A stretch of DNA of 64,000 nucleotides from JAEULH01 sp963789785. GTDB lineage: Bacteria > Pseudomonadota > Alphaproteobacteria > Rhodospirillales > Defluviicoccaceae. The notes beneath the pieces are model-generated. The model did no database searches and was not told the origin of the DNA. It saw only the letters and a program-made list of their open reading frames with translations. Every line of letters begins with the position of its first letter. Within the stretch, counting starts at the first letter, position 1. The DNA is taken from assembly GCA_963789785.1 (NCBI GenBank), contig CAWBNC010000015.1, forward strand, positions 1 to 64,000. The letters are read 5' to 3'. The position numbers and the translations under genes are program-made. Positions 8,208 through 17,241 of the stretch are shown one piece after another.

Positions 8208-10331
8208 CTACTGAGCCAATGTCGCCAGCAGCAGCAACGCCACGATGTTCGTGATCTTGATCATCGGGTTGACGGCCGGACCGGCGGTGTCCTTGTAGGG
8301 ATCGCCGACCGTATCGCCGGTCACCGCCGCCTTGTGCGCGTCGGAGCCTTTGCCGCCGAAATGACCATCCTCGATGTACTTCTTCGCGTTGTCCCAAGCG
8401 CCGCCGCCGGCGGTCATCGAGATCGCGACGAAAAGTCCGGTCACGATCACGCCCAGAAGCATCGCGCCCAGCGCTGAGAAGGCCGCCGACTTTCCGGCGA
8501 TGAGGCTGATGACGAAGTAGACGACGATCGGCGCCAGCACCGGCAGCAGCGAGGGGATGATCATCTCCTTGATTGCCGCCTTGGTGAGCATGTCGACGCA
8601 GCGTCCGTACTCCGGCTTGCCCGTGCCCTCCATGATCCCTGGGATCTCCCGGAACTGCCGGCGCACTTCGTTGACCACCGAGCCGGCGGCGCGGCCCACG
8701 GCGGTCATGCCCATCGCTCCGAACAGGTAGGGGAGCAGGCCGCCGAGCAGCAGACCGACGACGACGTAAGGATTCGCAAGCGAGAAGTTGACGGAGATTC
8801 CTGCGAAGTAGGGATAGCGAACCGTGTCGGCGCTGAAGAAGCTCAGATCCTGGGTGTAGGCGGCAAACAGCACCAGCGCGCCGAGACCGGCGGAGCCGAT
8901 CGCGTAGCCCTTGGTCACCGCCTTGGTGGTGTTGCCGACGGCGTCGAGGGCGTCGGTGATCTTGCGCACGTCCGCCTCAAGATCGGCCATCTCGGCAATC
9001 CCGCCGGCGTTATCGGTTACCGGCCCGTAGGCATCCAAGGCGACCACCATGCCGGCCAAGGCGAGCATTGCGCTGACCGCGATCGCGATCCCGAACAGGC
9101 CGGCCAGCGAATACGTCACGATAATCGCCGCACAGATGATCAGGGCGGGGATCGTGGTGGCTTCCATGGAAATGGCGAGGCCGCGGATAATGTTGGTCGC
9201 GTGACCCGTTTGCGATGCCTCGGCGATGGATATCACCGGGCGGTAATTGGTACCGGTGTAGTACTCGGTAATCCAGATGATCAGGCCGGTGACCACAAGG
9301 CCGGTGACGCCGCAGAAGAACAACGACCAGCCGGTGAAAGTTACCTCTGAAAGGGTTCCCGCTCCGACCGTGTATTCGGTGCCCAGGCCGACGACGATCC
9401 AGGTGATCGGCAGCAGCAGAACGGCGGAGAAGACGGCGCAGGCGATGAAACCCTTGTAAAGCGCGCCCATGATGCTGTTGCTGGCGCCAAGCTTGACGAA
9501 GAACGTCGAGGCGACCGAGGCCAGAATGCAGACGCCGCCGATGGCCAGCGGATACATCATCATATGTGCCATCGTCGGGGTGTCGGCGAAGAAGATCGAG
9601 GCGAGAACCATCGTCGCGACAACGGTCACGACATACGTCTCGAACAGGTCGGCGGCCATGCCGGCGCAATCGCCGACATTGTCTCCGACGTTGTCGGCGA
9701 TGACGGCCGGGTTACGCGGATCGTCCTCAGGAATGCCTGCCTCGACCTTGCCGACGAGGTCGGCGCCCACATCCGCGCCTTTGGTGAAGATACCGCCGCC
9801 GAGACGGGCGAAGATGGAAATAAGCGACGCGCCGAAGCCGAGGGCGACCAGCGGATCGATAAGCTCGCGGCCTTCCGCGCCGATGATCAGCAGGATGCCG
9901 TAGTAGATCGCGACCGCCAGGAGCGCAAAACCCGCGACGAGCATGCCGGTGACGGCTCCGGCCTTAAAAGCCACTTCAAGGCCTGAAGCCAAGCCCCTTC
10001 GCGACGCATCGGCGACCCGCACATTCGCGCGGACGGATATATACATGCCGACATACCCAGCGACGCCGGAGAGAACCGCCCCGATCAGAAAGCCGATGGC
10101 GACCTTCAGACCCATCAGCAGAAACAAAACGATGGCGACGACGACGCCGACGATGGCAATGGTGGTGTATTGACGATTGAGGTACGCGGCCGCACCTTCC
10201 TGAACCGCCCCTGAAATTTCCTGCATGCGCTGCGTGCCGGCACTGCTGCTGAGTACCGAGCGGCTGGCGAAATAGCCGTAAAACACCGCGACCGCGCCGC
10301 ACGCAATCACAAGAATGTGAACGATCGACAT
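8208..10331 (-). CDS. hppA: Membrane H+-translocating pyrophosphatase, K+-independent type
   Basis: Integral membrane pump coupling PPi hydrolysis to proton export. The protein is about 707 residues with many hydrophobic spans. The active-site signature DVGADLVGKVEAGIPEDDPR is present, followed by AVIADNVGDNVGDCAGMAAD, with later acidic clusters including VTGDTVGDPYKDTAGPA at the end. GNTTKAVTKGYAIGSA carries Lys at the position that separates K+-independent pumps (Lys) from K+-dependent ones (Ala). The ATG at 10331 gives MSIVHILVIACGAVAVFYGY, the normal first helix; the open frame upstream is not conserved. It is preceded by a 192-base gap after thiL and is probably its own transcript. Confidence 0.97.
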   Translation of the reverse strand: MSIVHILVIACGAVAVFYGYFASRSVLSSSAGTQRMQEISGAVQEGAAAYLNRQYTTIAIVGVVVAIVLFLLMGLKVAIGFLIGAVLSGVAGYVGMYISVRANVRVADASRRGLASGLEVAFKAGAVTGMLVAGFALLAVAIYYGILLIIGAEGRELIDPLVALGFGASLISIFARLGGGIFTKGADVGADLVGKVEAGIPEDDPRNPAVIADNVGDNVGDCAGMAADLFETYVVTVVATMVLASIFFADTPTMAHMMMYPLAIGGVCILASVASTFFVKLGASNSIMGALYKGFIACAVFSAVLLLPITWIVVGLGTEYTVGAGTLSEVTFTGWSLFFCGVTGLVVTGLIIWITEYYTGTNYRPVISIAEASQTGHATNIIRGLAISMEATTIPALIICAAIIVTYSLAGLFGIAIAVSAMLALAGMVVALDAYGPVTDNAGGIAEMADLEADVRKITDALDAVGNTTKAVTKGYAIGSAGLGALVLFAAYTQDLSFFSADTVRYPYFAGISVNFSLANPYVVVGLLLGGLLPYLFGAMGMTAVGRAAGSVVNEVRRQFREIPGIMEGTGKPEYGRCVDMLTKAAIKEMIIPSLLPVLAPIVVYFVISLIAGKSAAFSALGAMLLGVIVTGLFVAISMTAGGGAWDNAKKYIEDGHFGGKGSDAHKAAVTGDTVGDPYKDTAGPAVNPMIKITNIVALLLLATLAQ

Positions 10332-10523
10332 GCTGGTGGCCCTTTTTTTGCAAGACGCCCGCCTGGGAAATTGAGTCCCTTCCCCCCCAGGACGCGTCAT
10401 TTGTTCGTTACGAGACTCTTGCAGACAAACATGCCAGATGCCGCAGGCTTTCGCAACATGCCTTTGTTGCATTGCAGCATCAAACCGCCCGCAACGATTG
10501 GCATCTCCGGGCCAATGCCCTGT

Positions 10524-11528
10524 CTAGAAAAAGTGTTGCCAGCCCGCGGTCTCGACAGCGACTGGGGCACCACCCTTGAAGGCCCGGACGCCGCTGCCGC
10601 CGGCAGCCGGCGTGATCCGGCCGACCATGGTGACGGGCACGCCGATCTCGCGCGCGATCCCGGCCACTGTCGGCCACGCGGCCTCATCCGCCGTGAAGAC
10701 GAGTTCGTAGTCGTCGCCGCCGCTCAACGCCAGGGCAAGGCACCCGGGATCGGCGGCAATGACAGCGGCGGCGGCCGGCGACAACGGAATCCGGTCCGTG
10801 TCGATATCGGCACCGACACGCGATGCGATACAGATGCGACCGAGGTCGGCGATCAGTCCGTCGGACACGTCAGCCGCGGCTGTCGCGACGCCACAGAGCC
10901 GCCGACCGAGGGCAACCCTCGGCTGCGGCATATGGAAACGATTGAGAAGATAGGCGCGATCACCGGCTTCCAGCTCGGGGAGATCGCCCACCGCGATGCG
11001 CAGGCCCAGCGCCGCGTCACCGATCGTGCCGGAGACGAAAACGCCATCGTCGATCGCGGCGCCGGACCGGCGAAGCCCCTGCCCTGTTTCAACGACGCCC
11101 ATCGCGGTCATGCTCAAGGTGAGCGGACCCGGCGTCGCCACCGTATCGCCGCCGATCAGGGTCACCCGGTATTGGGCCTGATCCTCCGCGAGCCGGTCCG
11201 AAAAGGCGCGCAGCCATGGCTCCAGCTCGGCCGCGCCCCAGTTTTGCGGCAGGGCCAGCGCAAGCAGGTAGGATCGCGGATCCGCACCCATCGCAGCAAG
11301 ATCGGAGAGGTTGACGGCGAGAAGCCTGGCCGCGATGTGCTCCGGTCCTGTATCGACCGGAAAATGGACGCCGGCAACGATGGCGTCGGTCGTGACCACC
11401 AAACTCCAGCCGGAAGCGAGGTCAACAAGGGCGGCGTCGTCGAGCAGACCGAGCGCACCGGGCGCGCCGGCGGCCAGCGGCGCGAAGTAGCGCGAGATGA
11501 TGTCGAACTCCCCGTGCTCGGGCGGCAC
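10524..11528 (-). CDS. thiL: Thiamine-monophosphate kinase
   Basis: Phosphorylates thiamine monophosphate to thiamine pyrophosphate. It has the family elements GLLDDAALVDL, VVTTDAIVAGVHFP, AVNLSDLAAMGADPRSYLLA, LIGGDTVATPGPLTLS, ADVSDGLIADLGRI, and LSGGDDYELVFTA. Length is 334 residues. It is the last gene of the rpiB-to-thiL series, 2 bases after nusB; the nusB-thiL pair is widely conserved. Confidence 0.96.
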   Translation of the reverse strand: MPPEHGEFDIISRYFAPLAAGAPGALGLLDDAALVDLASGWSLVVTTDAIVAGVHFPVDTGPEHIAARLLAVNLSDLAAMGADPRSYLLALALPQNWGAAELEPWLRAFSDRLAEDQAQYRVTLIGGDTVATPGPLTLSMTAMGVVETGQGLRRSGAAIDDGVFVSGTIGDAALGLRIAVGDLPELEAGDRAYLLNRFHMPQPRVALGRRLCGVATAAADVSDGLIADLGRICIASRVGADIDTDRIPLSPAAAAVIAADPGCLALALSGGDDYELVFTADEAAWPTVAGIAREIGVPVTMVGRITPAAGGSGVRAFKGGAPVAVETAGWQHFF

Positions 11529-11530
11529 GG

Positions 11531-12109
11531 CTAGCCTGCGCGATCGTCGCCGGGCAATTTCCCCGCGGAGGCTGTAGCCGGATCCTTCCGCGCGCCGGCG
11601 TCTTCATCGCTCTCCGCCGAGTCAGCCGGCTGCGTTGCGGCGGCGTCGCCGCGTCCCATCGACTTCGCCAGGCGGTCCAGGACGGCGTTCACCAGGGCCG
11701 GTTCCTTGCCGCTGAAAAATGCGTGCGCGACCTCGAGGTATTCGTTGATGACGACGCTCGTCGGGATGTCGTGACGGGCCGACAGCTCATAGGCGCCGGC
11801 GCGAAAGATCGACCGCAACAACACCTCAAGCCGCTCGACCTGCAACTTTTCGGCAAGAGCTTCGCTGACTGCCAGGTCGAGAGCGATCCGCCGCTCCGCC
11901 ACCGCACGAACGACCTCGGCGAAATGGGCCGCGTCGAACTCCACCATGGCCGGGTCGCTGACGCTCTCCAGCCATCTGTCCTTGAGGAAAGCGGCTATGA
12001 CCGTATCCGTAGACGTTCCGGAAACATCCAGCTCGTAGAGCGCCTGCACCACCGCCAGCCGGGCGGCCGAACGTTTCCGCTTTGCCGATACGGCGACCCC
12101 GGGCGTCAT
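11531..12109 (-). CDS. nusB: Transcription antitermination factor NusB
   Basis: All-helical protein that with NusE (S10) binds boxA RNA in rRNA antitermination. The N-terminus RSAARLAVVQALYELDVSG and the C-terminal IPTSVVINEYLEVAHAF and NAVLDRLAKSM are diagnostic. It has a longer C-terminal acidic tail (to residue 192) than the usual 140-170. It overlaps ribH by 4 bases, fitting the common ribH-nusB pairing. Confidence 0.95.
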   Translation of the reverse strand: MTPGVAVSAKRKRSAARLAVVQALYELDVSGTSTDTVIAAFLKDRWLESVSDPAMVEFDAAHFAEVVRAVAERRIALDLAVSEALAEKLQVERLEVLLRSIFRAGAYELSARHDIPTSVVINEYLEVAHAFFSGKEPALVNAVLDRLAKSMGRGDAAATQPADSAESDEDAGARKDPATASAGKLPGDDRAG

Positions 12110-12561
12110 GCCAGCGCCGATCCGAGGGCCGCCTTCAGCTCCATCATCCGCAGGCAGGCCCGCGCGGCTTCCGCGCCCTTGTTCTTCTCGTTGACGGCGG
12201 CGCGAACGCGGGCCTGTTCGTAGTTCGCACAGGTCAACACGCCGAAGCCAATGGGGATGCAGTCAAGCGTGGACAGATCCATCAGAGCCCGGCTCACCTC
12301 CCGGCAGATGTGGTCGTAATGATCGGTCTCGCCGCGAATGACGCAGCCAAGCGCTATGAAGCCGTCGCCCGGGCCGAAGCCGCCGGAGCGCGTGGTCAGC
12401 CGGACGGCGGCCGGGATCTCGAAAGCGCCGGGGACCGCGATCCGAACGAACGGTGTTTCGCGGGCATCGAGCTCGGCGACGGCGCCGGCGGCAAGCTGGT
12501 CTGCAAGATCCTCGTAGAACCGCGCTTCGATGATGTACACCCGCCCGCTCTGGCTGATCAT
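12106..12561 (-). CDS. ribH: 6,7-dimethyl-8-ribityllumazine synthase
   Basis: Condenses 5-amino-6-ribitylaminouracil with 3,4-dihydroxy-2-butanone 4-phosphate, the penultimate step to riboflavin. The signature ALGCVIRGETDHYDHICREV includes the catalytic His, and VPGAFEIP is the substrate-binding loop. Length is 151 residues, as expected. Four-base overlaps with ribB upstream and nusB downstream show tight coupling. Confidence 0.96.
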   Translation of the reverse strand: MISQSGRVYIIEARFYEDLADQLAAGAVAELDARETPFVRIAVPGAFEIPAAVRLTTRSGGFGPGDGFIALGCVIRGETDHYDHICREVSRALMDLSTLDCIPIGFGVLTCANYEQARVRAAVNEKNKGAEAARACLRMMELKAALGSALA

Positions 12562-13712
12562 TCCGCGATGGCCTCCGTGACGGCCTGTTGCCCGACAACC
12601 GACAGGCCGTAGCCTTCGAGGCCGATGATGGTCCGTTTGGTATTGGACAGCAGGATCAGCTGGCGGACGCCGAGATCAAGCAGGATCTGGGCGCCCACGC
12701 CGTAGTCGCGAAGCTGGGGCGCGCGATCGTCGTCGCCGGCGAGGCGCGCTTTCACGTGGTCCGAAAGGCTGGTCGGATGCGGCTCGCGGATGAGGACGAC
12801 AACGCCGCGGCCCGCGCTCTCGATCATCCGCATCGACTCGTGAAGCTGGGCTGCGCGCCCGGAATGGTCGTCGCCAAGAACATCCTCAAGAATATTGAGC
12901 GCGTGCATGCGCACGAGAACCGGGCCATCTGCGGCGAGATCGCCTTTCACCAGCGCCAGGTGCTCGGCGTAGGCCACGCGGTTGACGAACACGTGCATGG
13001 CGAAGCGGCCGCCGTGGACACTGGTAAATGGCGCTTCGAGGACACGGTCGACAATCCGGTCGTGGCGCAGGCGGAAGGCGATGAGATCGGCGATGGTGCC
13101 GATCCTGAGGCCGTGGGTACGGGCGAAGCGGATCAGATCCGGCGTGCGGGCCATGGTCCCGTCGTCGTTCATGATTTCGCAGATGACCCCCGACGGGTTG
13201 AGCCCCGCCAGCCGGGCGATGTCGACCGCGGCCTCGGTATGGCCGGCGCGCACCAGTGTGCCGCCGTCGCGGGCCTGCAGCGGGAAGATATGGCCCGGCG
13301 AAACGATGTCCTCGCTGCTCTTGGTCGGATCGATGGCCACGGCTACGGTACGCGCCCGATCCGAAGCGGAGATGCCGGTGGTGACGCCCTCCCGCGCCTC
13401 GATCGACACCGTGAAGGCCGTGTGGTGACGCGACGCGTTCTTCTGCGCCATCAGCGGCAGCTTGAGCTGGTCGACGCGCTGATGGCTGAGGGCGAGACAG
13501 ATCAGCCCACGGCCGTACTTCGCCATGAAGTTGATCGCTTCGGGAGTGGCCATTTGCGCCGGAACGACGAGGTCACCCTCGTTCTCGCGGTTTTCGTCGT
13601 CGACAAGGACCACCATCCGCCCGTTGCGGGCTTCTTCGATGATCTCCTCGATGGGTGCGAAAGCCACGTCCGCGCTCGTTGCGTCAGGCTGTTTCGAGAA
13701 AACGTGCGACAT
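12558..13712 (-). CDS. ribB: 3,4-dihydroxy-2-butanone 4-phosphate synthase fused to a degenerate GTP cyclohydrolase II domain (RibBX-like)
   Basis: The N-terminal DHBP synthase domain (residues about 20-220) is intact: VVLVDDENRENEGDLVVPAQ, then RVDQLKLPLM, SASDRA and RAGHTEAAVDIARLAGL. The C-terminal part (about 225-384) has the GTP cyclohydrolase II fold, ending RDYGVGAQILLDLGV and GLEGYGLSVVG. It lacks the zinc-binding Cys cluster (HSECLTGD...RCDCG) and the RQEGRGIGL loop; instead it reads MHALNILEDVLGDDHSG and VVVLIREPHPTSL. It should therefore supply DHBP but not open GTP. It overlaps ribE by 29 bases and ribH by 4. Confidence 0.93.
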   Translation of the reverse strand: MSHVFSKQPDATSADVAFAPIEEIIEEARNGRMVVLVDDENRENEGDLVVPAQMATPEAINFMAKYGRGLICLALSHQRVDQLKLPLMAQKNASRHHTAFTVSIEAREGVTTGISASDRARTVAVAIDPTKSSEDIVSPGHIFPLQARDGGTLVRAGHTEAAVDIARLAGLNPSGVICEIMNDDGTMARTPDLIRFARTHGLRIGTIADLIAFRLRHDRIVDRVLEAPFTSVHGGRFAMHVFVNRVAYAEHLALVKGDLAADGPVLVRMHALNILEDVLGDDHSGRAAQLHESMRMIESAGRGVVVLIREPHPTSLSDHVKARLAGDDDRAPQLRDYGVGAQILLDLGVRQLILLSNTKRTIIGLEGYGLSVVGQQAVTEAIAE

Positions 13713-14280
13713 AGCGGGCCAGCAGATCGATTTCGACGTTCACCCGGTCACCGACTTCAAGCCGGCCGAGGGTGGTCACGTTCAGGGTGTGAGGAATGAT
13801 GTTGACACCGAAGCGGTCATTGTCGACCTCGTTGACCGTGAGCGAAACACCGTCGATAGAGATCGAGCCCTTTTCGGCGATGAAGCGCCGCAGCGGCTCG
13901 GGGATAGCAAAGACCAGGCGTCGCGACGCGCCGTCGGCTACCGCCGACTTCAGCGTGCCGAGGCCGTCGACGTGGCCGGAAACGATGTGCCCGCCGAGCT
14001 CATCGCCCAGCCGCGCCGAACGCTCGAGATTGACAGCCGTGCCGACCCGCCAGGCGCCGACTGTCGTGCGCGCCAGGGTCTCGCCGGATACGGTCACGGC
14101 GAACCAGTCTACGCCATGGTCGATCACGGTCAGGCAGATGCCGGAACAGGCAATCGAGGCGCCCGTCATGAACTCGCCGGCCGGCAATGCCGTCGCGATC
14201 GAAAGGCGCCTGTCGCTCCCGACGTTCCCGTCGCGGACATCGCTCACCGCGCCGAGGTCGGCAACGATGCCGGTAAACAT
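13684..14280 (-). CDS. ribE: Riboflavin synthase alpha chain
   Basis: Dismutates two lumazine molecules to riboflavin. The start MFTGIVADLG and the two lumazine-binding repeats are clear: GASIACSGICLTV with HIVSGHVDGLG in the first, and SISIDGVSLTVNEVD with NVEIDLLARYVARF in the second. Length is 198 residues. It begins directly after the ribD stop and its 3' end overlaps the ribB start by 29 bases. Confidence 0.95.
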   Translation of the reverse strand: MFTGIVADLGAVSDVRDGNVGSDRRLSIATALPAGEFMTGASIACSGICLTVIDHGVDWFAVTVSGETLARTTVGAWRVGTAVNLERSARLGDELGGHIVSGHVDGLGTLKSAVADGASRRLVFAIPEPLRRFIAEKGSISIDGVSLTVNEVDNDRFGVNIIPHTLNVTTLGRLEVGDRVNVEIDLLARYVARFLETA

Positions 14281-15402
14281 CTAGGATAAACTCCGGCCGT
14301 ACGTTTCCATCAAGTCTGCGCCCACTTCGGCGATACCTTTTCGGGTAAACCCCGGCGCCGCGGCGAGCGTATCGATGCCAAGCGCCGCCGCCGCCGGACG
14401 ACCGTCTTCGCCAACGATCAGCGGCGCGCGAAACCACGCGACCTCGTCTACCAGACCTGCCGCCAGAAACGAAGCGGCAAGGCGACCGCCGCCCTCGATC
14501 AGAACTCTGGTCAGGCCCTTCGCTCCGAGCGCCGCAGCCATCGCCGCGGCGTCCGGATGTCCGGCCGCATCGGCTGCGACCTCGATGATCTCGCAGCCGA
14601 CAGCCTCCAGCGTCTGCCGCTTCGGCGTCCGCCCGCCGTCGATCGTGCCTACCCAGAGCGGCAACCGGCAAGCGCTTCGGGCCAGCGACGACGCCGGATC
14701 GAGCCGGAGCCGGCCGTCGGCGACGATGCGGATCGGAGAGCGATCGTCCAGCCCGGGAAGACGGCAGGTCAACGACGGGTCGTCAGTTAGCGCGGTTTCA
14801 GAGCCGACGAGGATCGCATCGTGGTTCGCCCGCAGCCAATGCCCCGCCCGGCGCGCCGCCTCGCCGGTGATCCAGCGGCTGTCGCCGGTCCGGGTCGCAA
14901 TCCGGCCGTCCAGGGTTGTCGCCATCTTCAGGGTGAACATGGGCCGGCCGGCGGAGATCCGGGTAAAGAAACCGCGGTTGAGGTCGCGCGCCTCGTGTTC
15001 GCCGACACCGACGGAAAGTTCGATTCCGGCAGAGCGCAGCCGGTCGAGACCGCGACCGGCGGTGCGGGGATCGGGATCGACCACCGCCACCACCGCCCGC
15101 GCAATGTTTGCCTCGACCAGCGCCTGCGCACAGGGCGGCGTCAGCCCGTGATGGGCGCAGGGCTCCAGCGTGATGTAAGCAACGGCGCCCCGCGCCGCCG
15201 ACCCGGCCCGGCGAAGAGCCTCGGTTTCCGCGTGAGGCCGGCCGCCCGGTTGCGTCCAGCCCCGGCCGCCAACGATGCCGTCGCGAACGAGCACACAGCC
15301 GACCGCCGGGTTCGGCCAGACCCGGCCTAACCCGCGCCTGGCCAGCGTCAGCGCCGCCGACATGTGCGCGGCGTCGATCTCATCGCGCGCGCCGGCCGTC
15401 AC
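14281..15402 (-). CDS. ribD: Bifunctional diaminohydroxyphosphoribosylaminopyrimidine deaminase / 5-amino-6-uracil reductase
   Basis: Catalyses the second and third steps of riboflavin synthesis. The deaminase domain (about 1-150) has the zinc site HAETEAL plus ITLEPCAHHGLTPPCAQ. The reductase domain follows with SVGVGEHEARDLNRGFFTRI, KMATTLDGRIATRTGDSRWI and IEGGGRLAASFL. Length is 373 residues. It overlaps nrdR by 4 bases (ATGA). No FMN riboswitch can exist here because no untranslated leader is available. Confidence 0.96.
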   Translation of the reverse strand: MTAGARDEIDAAHMSAALTLARRGLGRVWPNPAVGCVLVRDGIVGGRGWTQPGGRPHAETEALRRAGSAARGAVAYITLEPCAHHGLTPPCAQALVEANIARAVVAVVDPDPRTAGRGLDRLRSAGIELSVGVGEHEARDLNRGFFTRISAGRPMFTLKMATTLDGRIATRTGDSRWITGEAARRAGHWLRANHDAILVGSETALTDDPSLTCRLPGLDDRSPIRIVADGRLRLDPASSLARSACRLPLWVGTIDGGRTPKRQTLEAVGCEIIEVAADAAGHPDAAAMAAALGAKGLTRVLIEGGGRLAASFLAAGLVDEVAWFRAPLIVGEDGRPAAAALGIDTLAAAPGFTRKGIAEVGADLMETYGRSLS

Positions 15403-15851
15403 TGATCGCTCAGGCTCTCAACAAACTCTTCGAAGTCCTTGGCCTCGCGAAAATTCTTATAGACGGATGCGAAGCGGACGTAGGCGACCTGGTCGAGCTG
15501 ATGAAGCTGTTCCATCGCCATTTCGCCAATCACCTTGGACGGTATTTCCGCCTCCCCGAGCGTTTCCAGCCGGCGCTGGATGCTGTTGACGATGCGCTCG
15601 ATCCGCTCGTCGTCCACAGGCCGCTTGCGCAAGGCGATCCGCAGCGACCGCAACAGCTTCTCGCGGTCGAACGGTGTACGCTCGCCATCCTTCTTGACGA
15701 CGGTCAACTCGCGCAGATGGACCCGCTCGAATGTGGTCCACCGCGCACCGCACGTCGGGCAATACCGCCTGCGACGGATCGCCGCATGATCCTCGGTCGG
15801 CCGCGAGTCCTTGACCTGGGTATCCTCGTGGCCGCAGAACGGGCAGCGCAT
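15399..15851 (-). CDS. nrdR: Transcriptional repressor NrdR
   Basis: Zinc-ribbon/ATP-cone repressor of ribonucleotide reductase genes. The zinc ribbon is MRCPFCGHEDTQVKDSR with CPTCGARWTTFERV. The ATP cone contains VKKDGERTPFDREKLLRSLR. Length is 150 residues, standard. The glyA-nrdR-ribD order is shared with many alphaproteobacteria; the gap to glyA is 54 bases. Confidence 0.97.
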   Translation of the reverse strand: MRCPFCGHEDTQVKDSRPTEDHAAIRRRRYCPTCGARWTTFERVHLRELTVVKKDGERTPFDREKLLRSLRIALRKRPVDDERIERIVNSIQRRLETLGEAEIPSKVIGEMAMEQLHQLDQVAYVRFASVYKNFREAKDFEEFVESLSDQ

Positions 15852-15905
15852 CGCCTACTCCCCCCTATGATTTCCCGCCGATCCGCGCCATCCCTCGCGA
15901 CCGCC

Positions 15906-17222
15906 TCAGAAGCCGGCATAGATTGGGAACTGCCGGCACAGGGCCGCAACCTTGTCGCGCGCCGACGCTTCCGCCTCGCCGCTGGCCTCGGGATCCGCGG
16001 CAATCGCGTCGAGCACGTCGGCCACCAGCTCGCCGACGCGCGCAAACTCCGAGGTGCCGAAACCACGGGTCGTCCCCGCCGGGGTGCCCAGGCGGATGCC
16101 CGAGGTCACCATGGGCTTCTCGGGATCGAAGGGAATGCCGTTCTTGTTGCACGTCAAATGGGCGCGGCCGAGGCTGGCCTCGGCCGCCTTTCCGGTCAGG
16201 CCGCGGGAGCGCAGGTCGACCAGCATCAGGTGCGTGTCGGTGCCGCCAGAGACGATCGCGTAACCGCGCGAGACCAACGCTTCTGCCAAAGCGTGAGCAT
16301 TGTCGACGATCTGGCGGGCGTAGGTCCGGAACTCAGGTCGCAAGGCCTCGCCGAACGCCACCGCCTTGGCGGCGATCACGTGCATCAGCGGCCCGCCCTG
16401 CAGGCCCGGAAACACCGCCGCGTTGAGCTTCTTGCCCAACTCCTCGGACTGCGACAGGATCATGCCGCCGCGCGGGCCGCGCAGAGTCTTGTGGGTCGTG
16501 GTCGTGACCACATGCGCGTGCGGCAACGGGCTCGGGTGAACCCCGCCGGCGACAAGACCGGCGAAGTGCGCCATGTCGACGAGAAGGTGGGCGCCGACCC
16601 GATCGGCGATCTGGCGGAACCTGGCAAAGTCGATCACCCGAGAATAGGCGGAGCCGCCGGCGACGATCACCTTCGGTCGGTGCTCGACGGCGAGCCTTTC
16701 GACCTCCGCATCGTCAATCCGTCCGTCTTCGCGGCGCACGCCATAGTGCACGGCGCGAAACCACTTGCCGGACTGCGCCGGCGCGGCGCCATGGGTCAGG
16801 TGGCCGCCGGCAGCGAGCGACATCCCGAGCAGCGTGTCGCCGGGGTTCATCAGCGCAAGGTAGACAGCGCCGTTCGCCTGCGCCCCCGAGTGCGGCTGAA
16901 CGTTGGCGTAGGCGCAATCGAACAGCCGACGCGCGCGCTCGATCGCCAGCGCCTCGGCGACATCGACATGCTCGCAACCGCCGTAATAGCGCCGACCGGG
17001 GTAACCCTCGGCGTACTTGTTCGTCAGGACCGAGCCCTGAGCTTCCAGCACCGCCCTCGAGACGATGTTCTCCGAGGCGATCAGCTCGATGTGATCGCGC
17101 TGACGTTGCAGCTCGTGACCGATAGCGGCGTCGATTTCGGGATCGCAGTCGGCGAGCGACTGCTCGAAGAAGGCGTTCCCGGGGAGGCTGCGAACCTTCG
17201 GCTCTGCCAGTGACATGATCAA
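15906..17222 (-). CDS. glyA: Serine hydroxymethyltransferase
   Basis: PLP enzyme interconverting serine and glycine with tetrahydrofolate. It has ELIASENIVSRAVLEAQGS, TNKYAEGYPGRRYYGGCE, and the PLP lysine in VTTTTHKTLRGPRGGMI. Length is 436-438 residues; ATG at 17222 or 17216 are both possible. The N-terminal region and the substrate motifs are complete. It follows rpiB by 19 bases, so it is probably transcribed from a promoter upstream of rpiB. Confidence 0.97.
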   Translation of the reverse strand: MIMSLAEPKVRSLPGNAFFEQSLADCDPEIDAAIGHELQRQRDHIELIASENIVSRAVLEAQGSVLTNKYAEGYPGRRYYGGCEHVDVAEALAIERARRLFDCAYANVQPHSGAQANGAVYLALMNPGDTLLGMSLAAGGHLTHGAAPAQSGKWFRAVHYGVRREDGRIDDAEVERLAVEHRPKVIVAGGSAYSRVIDFARFRQIADRVGAHLLVDMAHFAGLVAGGVHPSPLPHAHVVTTTTHKTLRGPRGGMILSQSEELGKKLNAAVFPGLQGGPLMHVIAAKAVAFGEALRPEFRTYARQIVDNAHALAEALVSRGYAIVSGGTDTHLMLVDLRSRGLTGKAAEASLGRAHLTCNKNGIPFDPEKPMVTSGIRLGTPAGTTRGFGTSEFARVGELVADVLDAIAADPEASGEAEASARDKVAALCRQFPIYAGF

Positions 17223-17241
17223 GCGCTCCTGCCTTGTGTGT

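Noticed and set aside
17223..17241. Glycine riboswitch before glyA
   Set aside because: Only 19 bases separate rpiB and glyA, too short for the aptamer.
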